Assembly: GCA_036556965.1 (NCBI GenBank) | Contig: DATBIO010000107.1 | Span: 1-20,036 of the forward strand | From: DATBIO01 sp036556965 | GTDB taxonomy: Bacteria; Acidobacteriota; Vicinamibacteria; Fen-336 | Direction of reading: 5' to 3' | Length of the DNA stretch: 20,036 bases | In this document: positions 1-7,860 of the stretch, in pieces | Layout: every line of letters begins with the position of its first letter | Position numbering within the stretch: position 1 is the first letter of the stretch | Notes under the pieces: model-generated | The model's database searches: none | What the model saw: the letters and a program-made list of their open reading frames with translations, nothing else | Told to the model about the DNA's origin: nothing | Translations under genes and position numbers: made by a program

Positions 1-84
1 GGTGAGGACGAAGGCGCCCCGCGGGGACGCCCCCGCGCGGCCGGGCATGGTCACGGCGTCGTTGGCGATGAGCGCTTCAGCCAC
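1..84 (-). CDS. 5' end of an unidentified gene, cut by the window edge
   Basis: A minus-strand frame opens with GTG at 84-82 and stays open to the left edge, giving 28 residues (VAEALIANDAVTMPG...). An AGGGG sequence sits five bases upstream of the GTG and could serve as ribosome binding site. The residues look like the start of a real protein rather than a shadow, but they are too few to name a family. It lies just downstream of the small integrase-arm-like gene on the same strand, in a different frame, so it could be a separate gene or a frameshifted continuation. Confidence 0.3.
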   Translation of the reverse strand, partial: MAEALIANDAVTMPGRAGASPRGAFVLT

Positions 85-92
85 GGTCGCCC

Positions 93-386
93 CTAGGCCG
101 CGATGGAATCACATCGACCGCGGCGGGGAGAGACGCGCAGCGAGAGCGCGCACCCGTGGACCTGCGGGTACTCGAGCAGCAGCGCGTCGCGCCGGCGCCG
201 CGCCTCCACCACGTCGTCGGTCTGGAGCGAGGTGCGGATGCGCTCCTTGCGCCAGCCGGGGAGGTGCACGGTGAAGGCCACCCACCACAGGCGGCCGTTG
301 CGCCAGAGGTGGTGGTCGGGGTCGGGCGAGGCGAAGCCCTCGAAGGCGGGCGACGGCTCGTCTCGGTGGGGAAGGGTTGCGGGCAT
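93..386 (-). CDS. Small protein resembling the N-terminal arm of a tyrosine integrase
   Basis: This 97-residue protein begins with MPATLPHRDE. The core around residues 20-65 (HLWRNGRLWWVAFTVHLPGW, then an RIRTSL-x-TDD-x3-ARRRRDALLLEY stretch) matches the pattern of arm-type DNA-binding domains of phage integrases: a short three-strand sheet followed by a basic helix. No core-binding or catalytic domain (R-H-R-Y) follows; the frame stops after a basic tail. The start at 386 is chosen over an in-frame GTG at 413 because GAGGAGA lies seven bases upstream. It could be a stand-alone DNA-binding protein or the remnant of an integrase. Family assignment is by pattern only. Confidence 0.55.
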   Translation of the reverse strand: MPATLPHRDEPSPAFEGFASPDPDHHLWRNGRLWWVAFTVHLPGWRKERIRTSLQTDDVVEARRRRDALLLEYPQVHGCALSLRVSPRRGRCDSIAA

Positions 387-414
387 GGTGTCTTCTCCTC
401 TCGAAGAAGACACC
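387..414 (-). promoter_or_regulatory. Hairpin over the ribosome binding site of the integrase-arm-like gene
   Basis: Perfect 10-base inverted repeat (GGTGTCTTCT / AGAAGACACC) with an 8-base loop, ending directly before the ATG at 386. Read on the minus strand, the GAGGAGA ribosome binding site spans the loop and the 3' arm, so folding would partly bury it. This suggests translational control. It could also be a protein-binding palindrome. Confidence 0.5.
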
Positions 415-644
415 CGGAGAGCGCGGGGCCGCCGCGCCGGACACTTCGTTGCCCCGCGAGCTCACCCCGCGAGGCCACATCTCGTTCCCCGGCCTCTCTG
501 TGATTGGCCAGGGGCGACGGCACCTTGGGCTGTCCCCCCAGGTTGCCGAACCCGCTTCCGCGGGTCACTCCGGATGTCGGCTGAAGAATATGCGCCCGAA
601 GGGTGCCCGTTGCAAGCCCCTTGTTCTGTCATACCCCCGGCGCG
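415..644. other. Intergenic stretch between divergent genes
   Basis: No convincing coding frame is seen here. It holds a short hairpin at 550-565 (ACCCGC-ttcc-GCGGGT) and is somewhat less GC-rich near 575-640, as expected for promoters. A TTGTTC at 621-626 lies 18 bases before the TAGGAT at 645-650. I see no clear minus-strand promoter for the gene starting at 386. Confidence 0.4.
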
Positions 645-650
645 TAGGAT
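645..650 (+). promoter_or_regulatory. Candidate -10 (TAGGAT) seven bases before the TPR gene
   Basis: TAGGAT is followed by exactly seven bases and then the ATG at 658. A TANNNT hexamer at this distance places the transcription start at or next to the start codon, as in leaderless mRNAs. The alternative is that AGGA acts as a weak ribosome binding site. The same hexamer and spacing recur before the peroxiredoxin gene. Confidence 0.45.
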
Positions 651-657
651 CCGTGGC

Positions 658-2310
658 ATGAGACGAGCCTGGCCGCTGCTGCTCTGCCTGGCCGCGGGGA
701 CCCCGTCCGCGGCCCAGGACCACAGCCTGTGCGGGGCGGTGGGCTGGGTGCCCCGAGATCTGCTGTCCCGGCCCCTGCCCCTGCGCCCCGACGTCGGCGT
801 GGCCCCCGACCCCGTGACCACGGCCTCCCCCGAGGCGCGGGCCTTCTACGAGCAGGGCGTGGCCTACCTCCACTCCTACGTCTGGATCGAGGCCGGCCGG
901 TCGTTCCACCAGGCCCTCCGCCTCGACCCGAAGCTGGCCCTGGCCCACGTCGGCCTGAGCCGCGTGTACAGCGGCCTGGAGGACCCGCCCGCGGCGCGCG
1001 CCGCGCTCGCGCAGGCCGAGGCCCTGACCGGCGAGATCAGCCCGCGGGAGCGCTGGCGCGTCTCCGTGCGCCGCCTCCAGCTCGACGCCATCGAGGCGCC
1101 CACCGACTCCGCGCGGCACCACGCGTACAAGCAGGCCCTCGACCGCGCCCTCCGCGAGCACTTCGAGGACGCGGAGCTCTGGCTGCTGCGCGGCAACGCG
1201 GAGGAGCCCAACGCCGCGGGGCGGGGGCAGCGCGGGGGCGCGGGGTCGGTGGCCTTCTACCGGCAGGCCCTGGCCGTGTCCCCCGACCACTTCGCCGCCC
1301 ACCACTACCTCGTCCATTCCTACGAGAACCTGGGCGCCATCGAGAAGGCGCTCGAGCACGGCGCCTCCTACGCGCGCCTGGCCTCCGCCGTGCCCCACGC
1401 CCGGCACATGTACGGCCACGACCTGCGCCGGGTGGGCCGGGTGCCGGAGGCCATCGCCGAGTTCCGCCGCGCCTACGAGCTGGAGAAGGCCTACTACGCG
1501 GCGGAGAAGATGGACGCCTCCTTCGACTGGCACCACCCGCACAACCTGGACCTGCTGGCCACCTGCCACCAGCACCAGGGCCAGAGCCGCACCGCGGAGG
1601 GCTACCTGCGCGAGTCGGTGGCCCTCGACGCGGTGGTGGAGGGCATCGAGGTCAACAAGAAGGCGTGGCCGCTGTTCCTGCTCTCCGCGGGCCGGCTGGA
1701 GGACGCGCTGGGCGCCGCCCGCGCCATGACCGCCGGCCGCTGGGCGCCCGCGCGCACCGTCGGGCACGCGCTGAGCGGGACGGCCCTGGCCGGCTTGGGC
1801 CGCCTGGACGAGGCGGAGAAGGAGCTGGCGGCGGCGGAGAAGGAGCGGGAGAAGCTGCCCGTGGAGCTCCTCCCGGGGCGGATCAGCCGCGGCTATGTCG
1901 AGGCGGACGTGGACCTGCTGCGCGGCGAGCTGAAGCTCCGGCGCGGCCGCCACGCCGAGGCGCGGCCGTTGCTCCTCGACGTGCAGCGCCGGCTGCGCGC
2001 CGTGCCCGGGCCCGATGCCTGGATCGCCGCCCTCTTCCGCCTGGAGTGGATCTTCCGGGCCGCGCGCGCGGCGGGCGACCACGAGCTGGCCGCGGCCACC
2101 GCGGAGCAGATGCGCGACCACGACGCCGCCTACGGCGGTACGCAGTTCGCCCTGGGCCTGGTGGCGGAGCGCGCGGGCGACCGCGCGGCGGCGGCCCAGG
2201 CCTTCGGCGCGGCCCTCGAGCGCTGGCACGGCGCCGACCCCGACCTGCCCGAGCGGGCGGAGGCGCGCCGCCGGCTCGACGCCCTGGGCGTGGCGGCGGC
2301 CGCGCGCTGA
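658..2310 (+). CDS. Exported TPR-repeat protein
   Basis: 550 residues. A signal peptide (MRRAWPLLLCLAAGTPSAAQ, likely cut after A19) sends it across the inner membrane. Helical TPR units are visible at about 58-125, 195-285 and 295-325, with further TPR-like helices through 330-550; typical signatures include A-x2-FHQALRLDP and A-x-AEFRRAYELE. The segment around 285-300 is rich in His and aromatic residues (FDWHHPHNLD). TPR arrays act as protein-binding scaffolds; the partner is unknown. ATG 658 is preferred because it begins the signal peptide, whereas the longer upstream frame encodes implausible Arg/Pro-rich sequence. It ends eight bases before the acyltransferase start, so the two are probably co-transcribed. 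No specific function can be given. Confidence 0.85.
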   Translation: MRRAWPLLLCLAAGTPSAAQDHSLCGAVGWVPRDLLSRPLPLRPDVGVAPDPVTTASPEARAFYEQGVAYLHSYVWIEAGRSFHQALRLDPKLALAHVGLSRVYSGLEDPPAARAALAQAEALTGEISPRERWRVSVRRLQLDAIEAPTDSARHHAYKQALDRALREHFEDAELWLLRGNAEEPNAAGRGQRGGAGSVAFYRQALAVSPDHFAAHHYLVHSYENLGAIEKALEHGASYARLASAVPHARHMYGHDLRRVGRVPEAIAEFRRAYELEKAYYAAEKMDASFDWHHPHNLDLLATCHQHQGQSRTAEGYLRESVALDAVVEGIEVNKKAWPLFLLSAGRLEDALGAARAMTAGRWAPARTVGHALSGTALAGLGRLDEAEKELAAAEKEREKLPVELLPGRISRGYVEADVDLLRGELKLRRGRHAEARPLLLDVQRRLRAVPGPDAWIAALFRLEWIFRAARAAGDHELAAATAEQMRDHDAAYGGTQFALGLVAERAGDRAAAAQAFGAALERWHGADPDLPERAEARRRLDALGVAAAAR

Positions 2311-2318
2311 CGGGCCCC

Positions 2319-3410
2319 GTGTCCGCCGCGCGCCGCAGCGTCCGCCTCCCCGGGACCTTCGCCATGCGCCTGGGCGGGGAGCTGCCCCAGGTGGACATCG
2401 TCTACGAGACCTGGGGCGCCCTGTCCCCCGCGCGGGACAACGCGGTGCTGGTGGTGACCGGCCTGTCGCCCGGGGCCCACGCGCGCTCCTCCGCCGCGGA
2501 CCCCTCGCCCGGCTGGTGGGAGGAGATGATCGGCCCGGGGGCGGCCCTCGACACGGAGCGCTTCCACGTCGTGTGCGTCAACTCCCTGGGGAGCTGTCAC
2601 GGCTCCACCGGGGCCGCCTCCCTCGACCCGCGCACGGGAGAGCGGTACCGCCTGACCTTCCCCGTGCTGACCATCGAGGACATCGCCACCGCGGCGCGCG
2701 AGGCGCTGCGGGCCCTGGGCATCACGCGGCTGCGCGCGGTGGTGGGGCCCTCCATGGGGGGCATGACGGCCCTGGCCTACGCCCTCCTCTTCCCGGAGGA
2801 GGTGCAGAACCTGGTCACCATCTCCTCCGCCGCGCGCGCCCTGCCCTTCGCCATCGCCGTGCGCTCGCTGCAGCGGGAGGCCATCCGCTCCGACCCCGAA
2901 TGGAAGGGCGGCGACTACCCCCCCGAGGCCCCCCCGCGCACCGGCCTGCGCCTGGCCCGCAAGCTGGGGCTCATCACCTACCGGTCGGCGGAGGAGTGGA
3001 AGGCGCGCTTCGGCCGCGAGCGCCTCGCCGAGCGCGGTGACGCCGTCCCCTTCGGGCCCGAGTTCGAGGTCGAGGCCTACCTGGAGATGCACGCCCAGCG
3101 CTTCCTGGGCTCCTTCGACGCGAACTGCTACCTCTACCTCTCGCGGTCCATGGACCTCTTCGACGTGGCGGAGCACGGCGGCTCCGTGGAGAAGGGGCTG
3201 GGGCGCATCCGGGCGCGCACCCTCGTCATCGGGGTGACCACGGACTTCCTCTTCCCCCTGGAGCAGCAGGAGGAGATCGCCTCCCTGATGCAGGACGCGG
3301 GGGCGGACGTCTCCCTGGTGGTGCTGCCCTCCCTGCAGGGGCACGACTCGTTCCTGGTGGACTACGACCGGTTCTGCCCGGCGGTGGCCACCTTCATGGA
3401 GCAGGCGTAG
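2319..3410 (+). CDS. metX: Homoserine/serine O-acyltransferase, alpha/beta-hydrolase fold (MetX-like)
   Basis: A 363-residue cytoplasmic enzyme of the MetX family, which transfers an acetyl or succinyl group from CoA to the hydroxyl of homoserine or serine, the activation step for sulfur incorporation in methionine or cysteine synthesis. The nucleophile elbow GPSMGG puts Ser at residue 145; the triad is completed by Asp309 (TTDFLFP) and His342 (QGHDSFL). The stretches SLQREAIRSDP, NCYLYLSRSMD and LITYRSAEEW resemble, from memory, the Xanthomonas-type branch that includes serine O-succinyltransferases more than classical homoserine acetyltransferases. Acyl donor and acceptor therefore cannot be fixed from sequence alone. 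GTG 2319 gives a normal family N-terminus (YETWG near residue 30). It follows the TPR gene by eight bases; no metY or other sulfur gene is in view. Confidence 0.9.
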   Translation: MSAARRSVRLPGTFAMRLGGELPQVDIVYETWGALSPARDNAVLVVTGLSPGAHARSSAADPSPGWWEEMIGPGAALDTERFHVVCVNSLGSCHGSTGAASLDPRTGERYRLTFPVLTIEDIATAAREALRALGITRLRAVVGPSMGGMTALAYALLFPEEVQNLVTISSAARALPFAIAVRSLQREAIRSDPEWKGGDYPPEAPPRTGLRLARKLGLITYRSAEEWKARFGRERLAERGDAVPFGPEFEVEAYLEMHAQRFLGSFDANCYLYLSRSMDLFDVAEHGGSVEKGLGRIRARTLVIGVTTDFLFPLEQQEEIASLMQDAGADVSLVVLPSLQGHDSFLVDYDRFCPAVATFMEQA

Positions 3411-3427
3411 CGCGCGTCGCCGTCTGG

Positions 3428-3446
3428 TAGATTGCGAGGCAGGAGG
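3428..3446 (+). promoter_or_regulatory. Candidate -10 (TAGATT) and strong ribosome binding site for the M2 peptidase gene
   Basis: TAGATT at 3428-3433 is followed by AGGAGG at 3441-3446, eight bases before the ATG at 3455. If the hexamer is a -10, the transcript would start at or next to the ribosome binding site, giving a leader of about 15 bases. No matching -35 is obvious. Confidence 0.4.
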
Positions 3447-3454
3447 CATCGAGC

Positions 3455-5359
3455 ATGAGAGTGTGGACACGGTGCGCGCTGGCGGCGGCGCTGGCCCTGG
3501 GCGGGGCGGGGGCGGCCTTCGCGCAGGCCCCCACGGCGGAGGAGGCCAGGCGCTTCGTGGACGAGGCGGAGGCGCGCCTCATGGTCCTGGTGGAGGAGGC
3601 GGGCCGCGCGGAGTGGGTGAAGTCCAACTTCATCACCGAGGACACGGAGATCCTGGCCGCCAAGGCCAACCAGCGCTCGCTGGCGGCGGCGGTGGAGTAC
3701 GCCAAGGGCGCGGCGCGCTTCAACTCCGTCACCGTGGCCCCCGACGTGCGCCGGCGCCTCGACCTCCTGCGCGTGGCCATCAACCCGCCCGTGCCCGCCG
3801 ACCCCAGGCTCTCCGAGGAGCTGACCCGCATCATCGCGGGCATGGAGGGCGACTACGGCAAGGGCAAGTGGTGCCGTGCCGCGGCCGCGGCCGCGGGAGG
3901 CAGCACGGGAAAGGTCCTGGGGGGTCCGGGGGGCGTGGAGCAACCCCCGGTTCCCAGCGGCGCCGCGACCTCGGGGGGCGGGGCCGCGGAAGACTGCCTC
4001 GACATCAACGCCTTGTCCCGCATCCTGGCCGAGAGCCGCAACGAGAAGGAGCTGCGCGAGGTGTGGACGGGCTGGCACGCCATCGGCCCCCGGATGCGCG
4101 ACGACTACACGCGCTACGTCACCCTGAGCAACCAGGGCGCGCGCGAGCTGGGCTACCCCGACACGGGGGCGATGTGGCGCTCGAAGTACGACATGCCCCC
4201 CGACGCCTTCGCGCGCGAGGTGGACCGTCTCTGGGGCCAGGTGCGGCCGCTCTACGTGTCCCTGCACGCCTACGTGCGCCGCAAGCTGCGCGAGACCTAC
4301 GGGCCGTCGGTGGTGCCGGAGAAGGGCCCCATCCCCGCCCACCTGCTCGGCAACATGTGGGCGCAGCAGTGGGCCAACGTCTACCCCATGGTCGCGCCGA
4401 AGACGGCGGCGGCGGCGGTGGACCTCAACCCCATCCTGGCCCGGCGCAAGCCGGACGCGCGCGAGATGGTGCGCATCGGGGAGCGGTTCTTCACCTCGCT
4501 GGGCTTCGCGCCCCTGCCCGCCACCTTCTGGGAGCGGTCGCTGTTCGTGAAGCCCCGGGACCGCGAGGTGGTCTGCCACGCCAGCGCCTGGGACGTGGAC
4601 AACGTGGACGACCTCCGCATCAAGATGTGCATCGAGCCCAACGCGGAGGACTTCGTCACCATCCACCACGAGCTGGGCCACAACTTCTACCAGCGCGCCT
4701 ACAACAAGCAGCCGTTCCTCTACCGCGACAGCGCCAACGACGGCTTCCACGAGGCCATCGGCGACGCGGTGGCCCTCTCCATCACCCCCGCCTACCTGAA
4801 GCAGATCGGCTACATCGACGCGGAGCCCGACCCCTCCGCGGACATCGGGCAGCTCCTGAACCTGGCCATGGACAAGGTGGCCTTCCTGCCCTTCGGCCTC
4901 CTCATCGACCAGTGGCGCTGGAAGGTCTTCGACGGCAGCGTCACGCCCGCCACCTACAACGCGGCCTGGTGGGAGCTGCGCGCGAGGTACCAGGGGGTGG
5001 CGCCGCCGGTGGCGCGCAGCGAGAAGGACTTCGACCCCGGGGCCAAGTACCACGTGCCCGCCAACGTCTCCTACACGCGCTACTTCCTGGCCCACATCCT
5101 CCAGTTCCAGTTCCATCGCGCGCTGTGCGAGGCCGCGGGCCAGAAGGGGCCGCTCAACCGCTGCTCCATCTACGGGAGCAAGGAGGCGGGGGCGAAGCTG
5201 CAGGCCATGCTGGCCATGGGCCAGAGCCGGCCCTGGCCCGACGCGCTCGAGGCCCTGACGGGAAAGCGCGAGATCGACGCCACCGCCATCCTCGACTACT
5301 TCGCGCCGCTGCAGAAGTGGCTGGACGAGCAGAACGCGGGCCAGCCCACCGGCTGGTGA
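3455..5359 (+). CDS. M2-family peptidyl-dipeptidase (ACE-like zinc metallopeptidase)
   Basis: 634 residues with a signal peptide (cut after AFA at residue 23), so probably periplasmic. M2 enzymes remove C-terminal dipeptides from oligopeptides. The zinc site is intact: HELGH with His405, Glu406 and His409, and the third ligand Glu433 in HEAIGD, 24 residues downstream as in angiotensin-converting enzyme. The conserved bacterial M2 landmarks are present in order: WTGWHAI, YDMPPDAF, GPIPAHLLGNMWAQQW, ERSLFVKP, CHASAWD, FLPFGLLIDQWRW, YTRYFLAHILQFQFH and a C-terminal ILDYFAPLQKWLDEQN. Between Cys140 and Cys181 lies a Gly/Ala/Pro-rich insert of about 40 residues that looks disordered. It starts 44 bases after the acyltransferase gene and has its own ribosome binding site. 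Confidence 0.96.
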   Translation: MRVWTRCALAAALALGGAGAAFAQAPTAEEARRFVDEAEARLMVLVEEAGRAEWVKSNFITEDTEILAAKANQRSLAAAVEYAKGAARFNSVTVAPDVRRRLDLLRVAINPPVPADPRLSEELTRIIAGMEGDYGKGKWCRAAAAAAGGSTGKVLGGPGGVEQPPVPSGAATSGGGAAEDCLDINALSRILAESRNEKELREVWTGWHAIGPRMRDDYTRYVTLSNQGARELGYPDTGAMWRSKYDMPPDAFAREVDRLWGQVRPLYVSLHAYVRRKLRETYGPSVVPEKGPIPAHLLGNMWAQQWANVYPMVAPKTAAAAVDLNPILARRKPDAREMVRIGERFFTSLGFAPLPATFWERSLFVKPRDREVVCHASAWDVDNVDDLRIKMCIEPNAEDFVTIHHELGHNFYQRAYNKQPFLYRDSANDGFHEAIGDAVALSITPAYLKQIGYIDAEPDPSADIGQLLNLAMDKVAFLPFGLLIDQWRWKVFDGSVTPATYNAAWWELRARYQGVAPPVARSEKDFDPGAKYHVPANVSYTRYFLAHILQFQFHRALCEAAGQKGPLNRCSIYGSKEAGAKLQAMLAMGQSRPWPDALEALTGKREIDATAILDYFAPLQKWLDEQNAGQPTGW

Positions 5360-5375
5360 GCCGCCGGTAGGCGGC
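5360..5375 (+). terminator. Short hairpin directly after the M2 peptidase stop codon
   Basis: GCCGCC-ggta-GGCGGC forms a six-base-pair stem that begins at the base after the TGA and is followed by TTCCT, with no real T run. It may slow or partly end transcription before the next gene, 28 bases on. It could equally be chance in GC-rich sequence. Confidence 0.3.
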
Positions 5376-5402
5376 TTCCTGCCCGCGCGCCGCGCCGCGG
5401 AC

Positions 5403-7850
5403 GTGGCGGCGGCCCTGGCCGCCGCCGCCTTCGTCCTCCTCGCCCCGTCGCGCTTCGCGGTGGTGGGCGGGTGGCGGGGGATCGTCCACCCGCCGGGGCC
5501 GCTGCGCTTCGCCCTGGCCGCGGCGGCGGGGGCGGCGGTGGCCTGGGTGGTGGCGCGCCGCGCGCCCGGCCTGCGGCCCCTCGTCCTCTGGCTGGGCCTG
5601 GCCGCGGCCCCGCTGGTGCCCGTGGCCACCGGCCGCTTCCTGTTCCTCCTCGCCCTGCAAGGGCCGATGCTCTTCGTGCTGGGAGCGGCCCTCTTCGCGG
5701 TGGCCCTCGTGCGCGCCGGCGGCGGCCGCCTGTGGCGCGCGCCCCGCGCGCCCGCGCTCTTCGTGGCCGCCCTTGCCGCCTATCTTGCGCTGGGCGCCTT
5801 CCTGCCCGGCGCGGCCGGGCCCCAGGGGGACGAGCCGCACTACCTCCTCATGGCCCACAGCCTGTGGACGGACGGCGACCTCGACCTCGCCGACGACTAC
5901 GGCGGCCAGGAGTACCGCGCGTTCTACGCGGACACCCTCGAGCCGCACCTCTCGCGCAACCGGCGGGGCGGCGCCTACTCCAACCACATGCCCGGCCTGG
6001 GCCTGCTCCTCCTGCCCGGCTACGCGCTGGCGGGGTTCGACGGGGCGCGCGCCGTGCTCGCCGCCCTGGTGGCGCTGAGCGGCGTGATCGTCCATCGCGT
6101 GGCGCGCGACGTCCTGCGCGCGCCCGGCCCCGCGCTGGGGGCGTGGGCGGCCTACGCGCTGACCCCGCCCGTGGCCTTCTACGCGGTGAGCGCGTACCCG
6201 GAGACGGCCACCCTCCTCCCCGTGGCGCTCTTCCTCCTCGCCGCCCGCGGCGACCTGACGATCGGGCGGGCGGTGGCGGCGGGGCTGGCCGCAGGGGCCC
6301 TCCCCTGGCTGCACACCAAGTTCGCGCCCCTGGCCCTCGCCGGCCTGGCCCTCACCCTGGCGCGTCCCGCCCGCTGGCGCGCGCGCGCGGCCGGGCTCGC
6401 CGCCTTCGCCGTGCCCCTGGCCGCGCTGGCGCTCTTCCTCCGCCGCCACTACGGGCACGTGGCCCTCACCGCCGCCTCCGGCCCCGCCGCCCTCTTCGTG
6501 GACCAGGTGCCCTTCGGGCTGATGGGCCTGTTCCTGGACCGGCAGTACGGGCTGTTCCTCGCCTCGCCCGTGTGGCTGCTGTCCCTGCCCGGCCTGGCCC
6601 TGCTGGCGCGCTGGCGCACGGGCGATGCGCTGCGCGCCGCCCTCCTGGCGGCCGTCCCCGTCGCGGTGGCGGCTCCCTTCGACGCGTGGTGGGGCGGCGC
6701 GTGCCCCCCCGCCCGCTACCTGGTGCCCGCGCTTCCCGCTCTCGCCGTCGCCCTCGCCCCCGCCCTCGTCCGCTGGCGCACGGCGTCGGCCGCCCTCTGG
6801 GGAGCGAGCGCGGCCACCGTCCTGCTCGCCGGCCACGCGCCGCGCGCCCTCCACAACCGCCCCGACGGCGACAGCGCCCTCCTCCGCTTCCTCTCGCCCG
6901 CGGTGGCGCTGGACGCGGCGCTGCCGTCCTACGTGTCGCGCGAGGGCGAGGACGCGCGGGCGGCCCCCGGCTTGGGCGGCACCCTGCTCGCCGCCGCCTC
7001 CCTGGGCTGGGCCGCGGGGGGGCCGGGTGTCGCGGCGGGCGCCGCCGCCTACGCGGTGACGGCCTCCGCCCTGGGACACGCGCCCGACGTCGACGTCCGG
7101 CGCGCGGGCGCCGCCCTCGTCATGGAGTGGGAGCCGGCGGCCTTCGTGCCCGCCTTCGACCCGCGCGGGCTGCGCCTGCCCCTCGACCTGCCGCGCGCCC
7201 CCTGGGCCCTCGGGCCGCGCGAGCAGCGCCGCTCGCGGCGCCTCGACGTCCCTCCGGGCGCCTACCGCGTGACGGTGGACGCGGAGGGCGGCGGCGTCGC
7301 GCGCCTGGACCTGGAGGCCGGCGACCTGTTCCTCCTCGACGCGGCGCTGCCCGCCGAGCGGACGGTGGCGCTCTTCCTGCCCGTGGGCGCCCGCCGCCTC
7401 GGCCTGGCCGTGACCGGGGAGCGCGGCGTGGTCCGCGTGCGGGGCGCGACCCTCGTCCCCGAGGACGTGGCCCCCCGCGGCGCGCGCGACGGGCTGCGCT
7501 GGCCGCGCGCCCCCTCGCGGGAGGTCTATCGCGTGGACGTGGGCGGCGCGCTGCGCCTGACGGTGGTGGACGGGGGGGCGCCCGACGGCGAGGGCTACCG
7601 CCTGGAGTCCGAGGCCGCGTCCTTCGTGCTCGACGGTCCTCCCGGCGGCCGCGCCGTGCTGCGCGTGGCGCGGGAAGCGCCCGCGCCGCGCGACGCCGTC
7701 CGTCACGGCGGCCGCGAGGTGCCGCTGGGGCCCGCGCGCCAGGCCGCGCTGGAGGTGCCGCTGGACGGCGGCATCCTGCTGGGGGGCCGCCGCGTGCTGC
7801 CCGTGGAGATCCGCGCGCGCGGCGGCTGGGCCGCGTTCGCGCTGAGGTAG
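5403..7850 (+). CDS. Large polytopic membrane protein, GT39-like glycosyltransferase fold, with a C-terminal beta-rich domain
   Basis: 815 residues. About the first 520 form many hydrophobic segments typical of GT-C enzymes, which use polyprenyl-phosphate sugars at the outer face of the inner membrane. After the third or fourth segment comes QGDEPHYLLMAHSLW with Asp143-Glu144, placed like the acidic catalytic motif in the first large periplasmic loop of GT39/ArnT-type proteins. Residues about 540-815 contain no membrane segments and alternate short beta-like stretches (PGAYRVTVDAEGGG, ERTVALFLPVGARRLGLAV); this is probably a periplasmic sandwich domain. Neither sugar nor acceptor can be told. 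GTG 5403 is the first usable start in the frame and has no strong ribosome binding site, so the N-terminus is uncertain. Its TAG stop is shared with the candidate -10 of the peroxiredoxin gene. Confidence 0.75.
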   Translation: MAAALAAAAFVLLAPSRFAVVGGWRGIVHPPGPLRFALAAAAGAAVAWVVARRAPGLRPLVLWLGLAAAPLVPVATGRFLFLLALQGPMLFVLGAALFAVALVRAGGGRLWRAPRAPALFVAALAAYLALGAFLPGAAGPQGDEPHYLLMAHSLWTDGDLDLADDYGGQEYRAFYADTLEPHLSRNRRGGAYSNHMPGLGLLLLPGYALAGFDGARAVLAALVALSGVIVHRVARDVLRAPGPALGAWAAYALTPPVAFYAVSAYPETATLLPVALFLLAARGDLTIGRAVAAGLAAGALPWLHTKFAPLALAGLALTLARPARWRARAAGLAAFAVPLAALALFLRRHYGHVALTAASGPAALFVDQVPFGLMGLFLDRQYGLFLASPVWLLSLPGLALLARWRTGDALRAALLAAVPVAVAAPFDAWWGGACPPARYLVPALPALAVALAPALVRWRTASAALWGASAATVLLAGHAPRALHNRPDGDSALLRFLSPAVALDAALPSYVSREGEDARAAPGLGGTLLAAASLGWAAGGPGVAAGAAAYAVTASALGHAPDVDVRRAGAALVMEWEPAAFVPAFDPRGLRLPLDLPRAPWALGPREQRRSRRLDVPPGAYRVTVDAEGGGVARLDLEAGDLFLLDAALPAERTVALFLPVGARRLGLAVTGERGVVRVRGATLVPEDVAPRGARDGLRWPRAPSREVYRVDVGGALRLTVVDGGAPDGEGYRLESEAASFVLDGPPGGRAVLRVAREAPAPRDAVRHGGREVPLGPARQAALEVPLDGGILLGGRRVLPVEIRARGGWAAFALR

Positions 7851-7853
7851 GAT
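7848..7853 (+). promoter_or_regulatory. Candidate -10 (TAGGAT) seven bases before the peroxiredoxin gene
   Basis: TAGGAT includes the TAG stop of the preceding gene and is followed by seven bases and the GTG at 7861. Ten contiguous bases from this hexamer (TAGGATCCG plus one purine or pyrimidine change) resemble the arrangement before the TPR gene at 645. It fits a leaderless start; AGGA as a ribosome binding site is the alternative. No -35 is evident. Confidence 0.4.
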
Positions 7854-7860
7854 CCGAAGC

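Noticed and set aside
103..657. Longer start for the TPR protein at 103
   Set aside because: Residues before the ATG at 658 are Arg/Ser-rich and run over the integrase-arm-like gene; a clear signal peptide begins at 658.
729..2318. Extension of the acyltransferase upstream across the TPR gene (frame open from 729)
   Set aside because: The added residues are Arg/Pro/Gly-rich shadow of the TPR gene. GTG 2319 gives the normal family N-terminus.
3362..5629. Open minus-strand frame of 755 codons over the M2 peptidase gene
   Set aside because: Antisense shadow: the plus strand encodes a complete M2 peptidase with an intact zinc site, and the minus translation has no recognisable domains.
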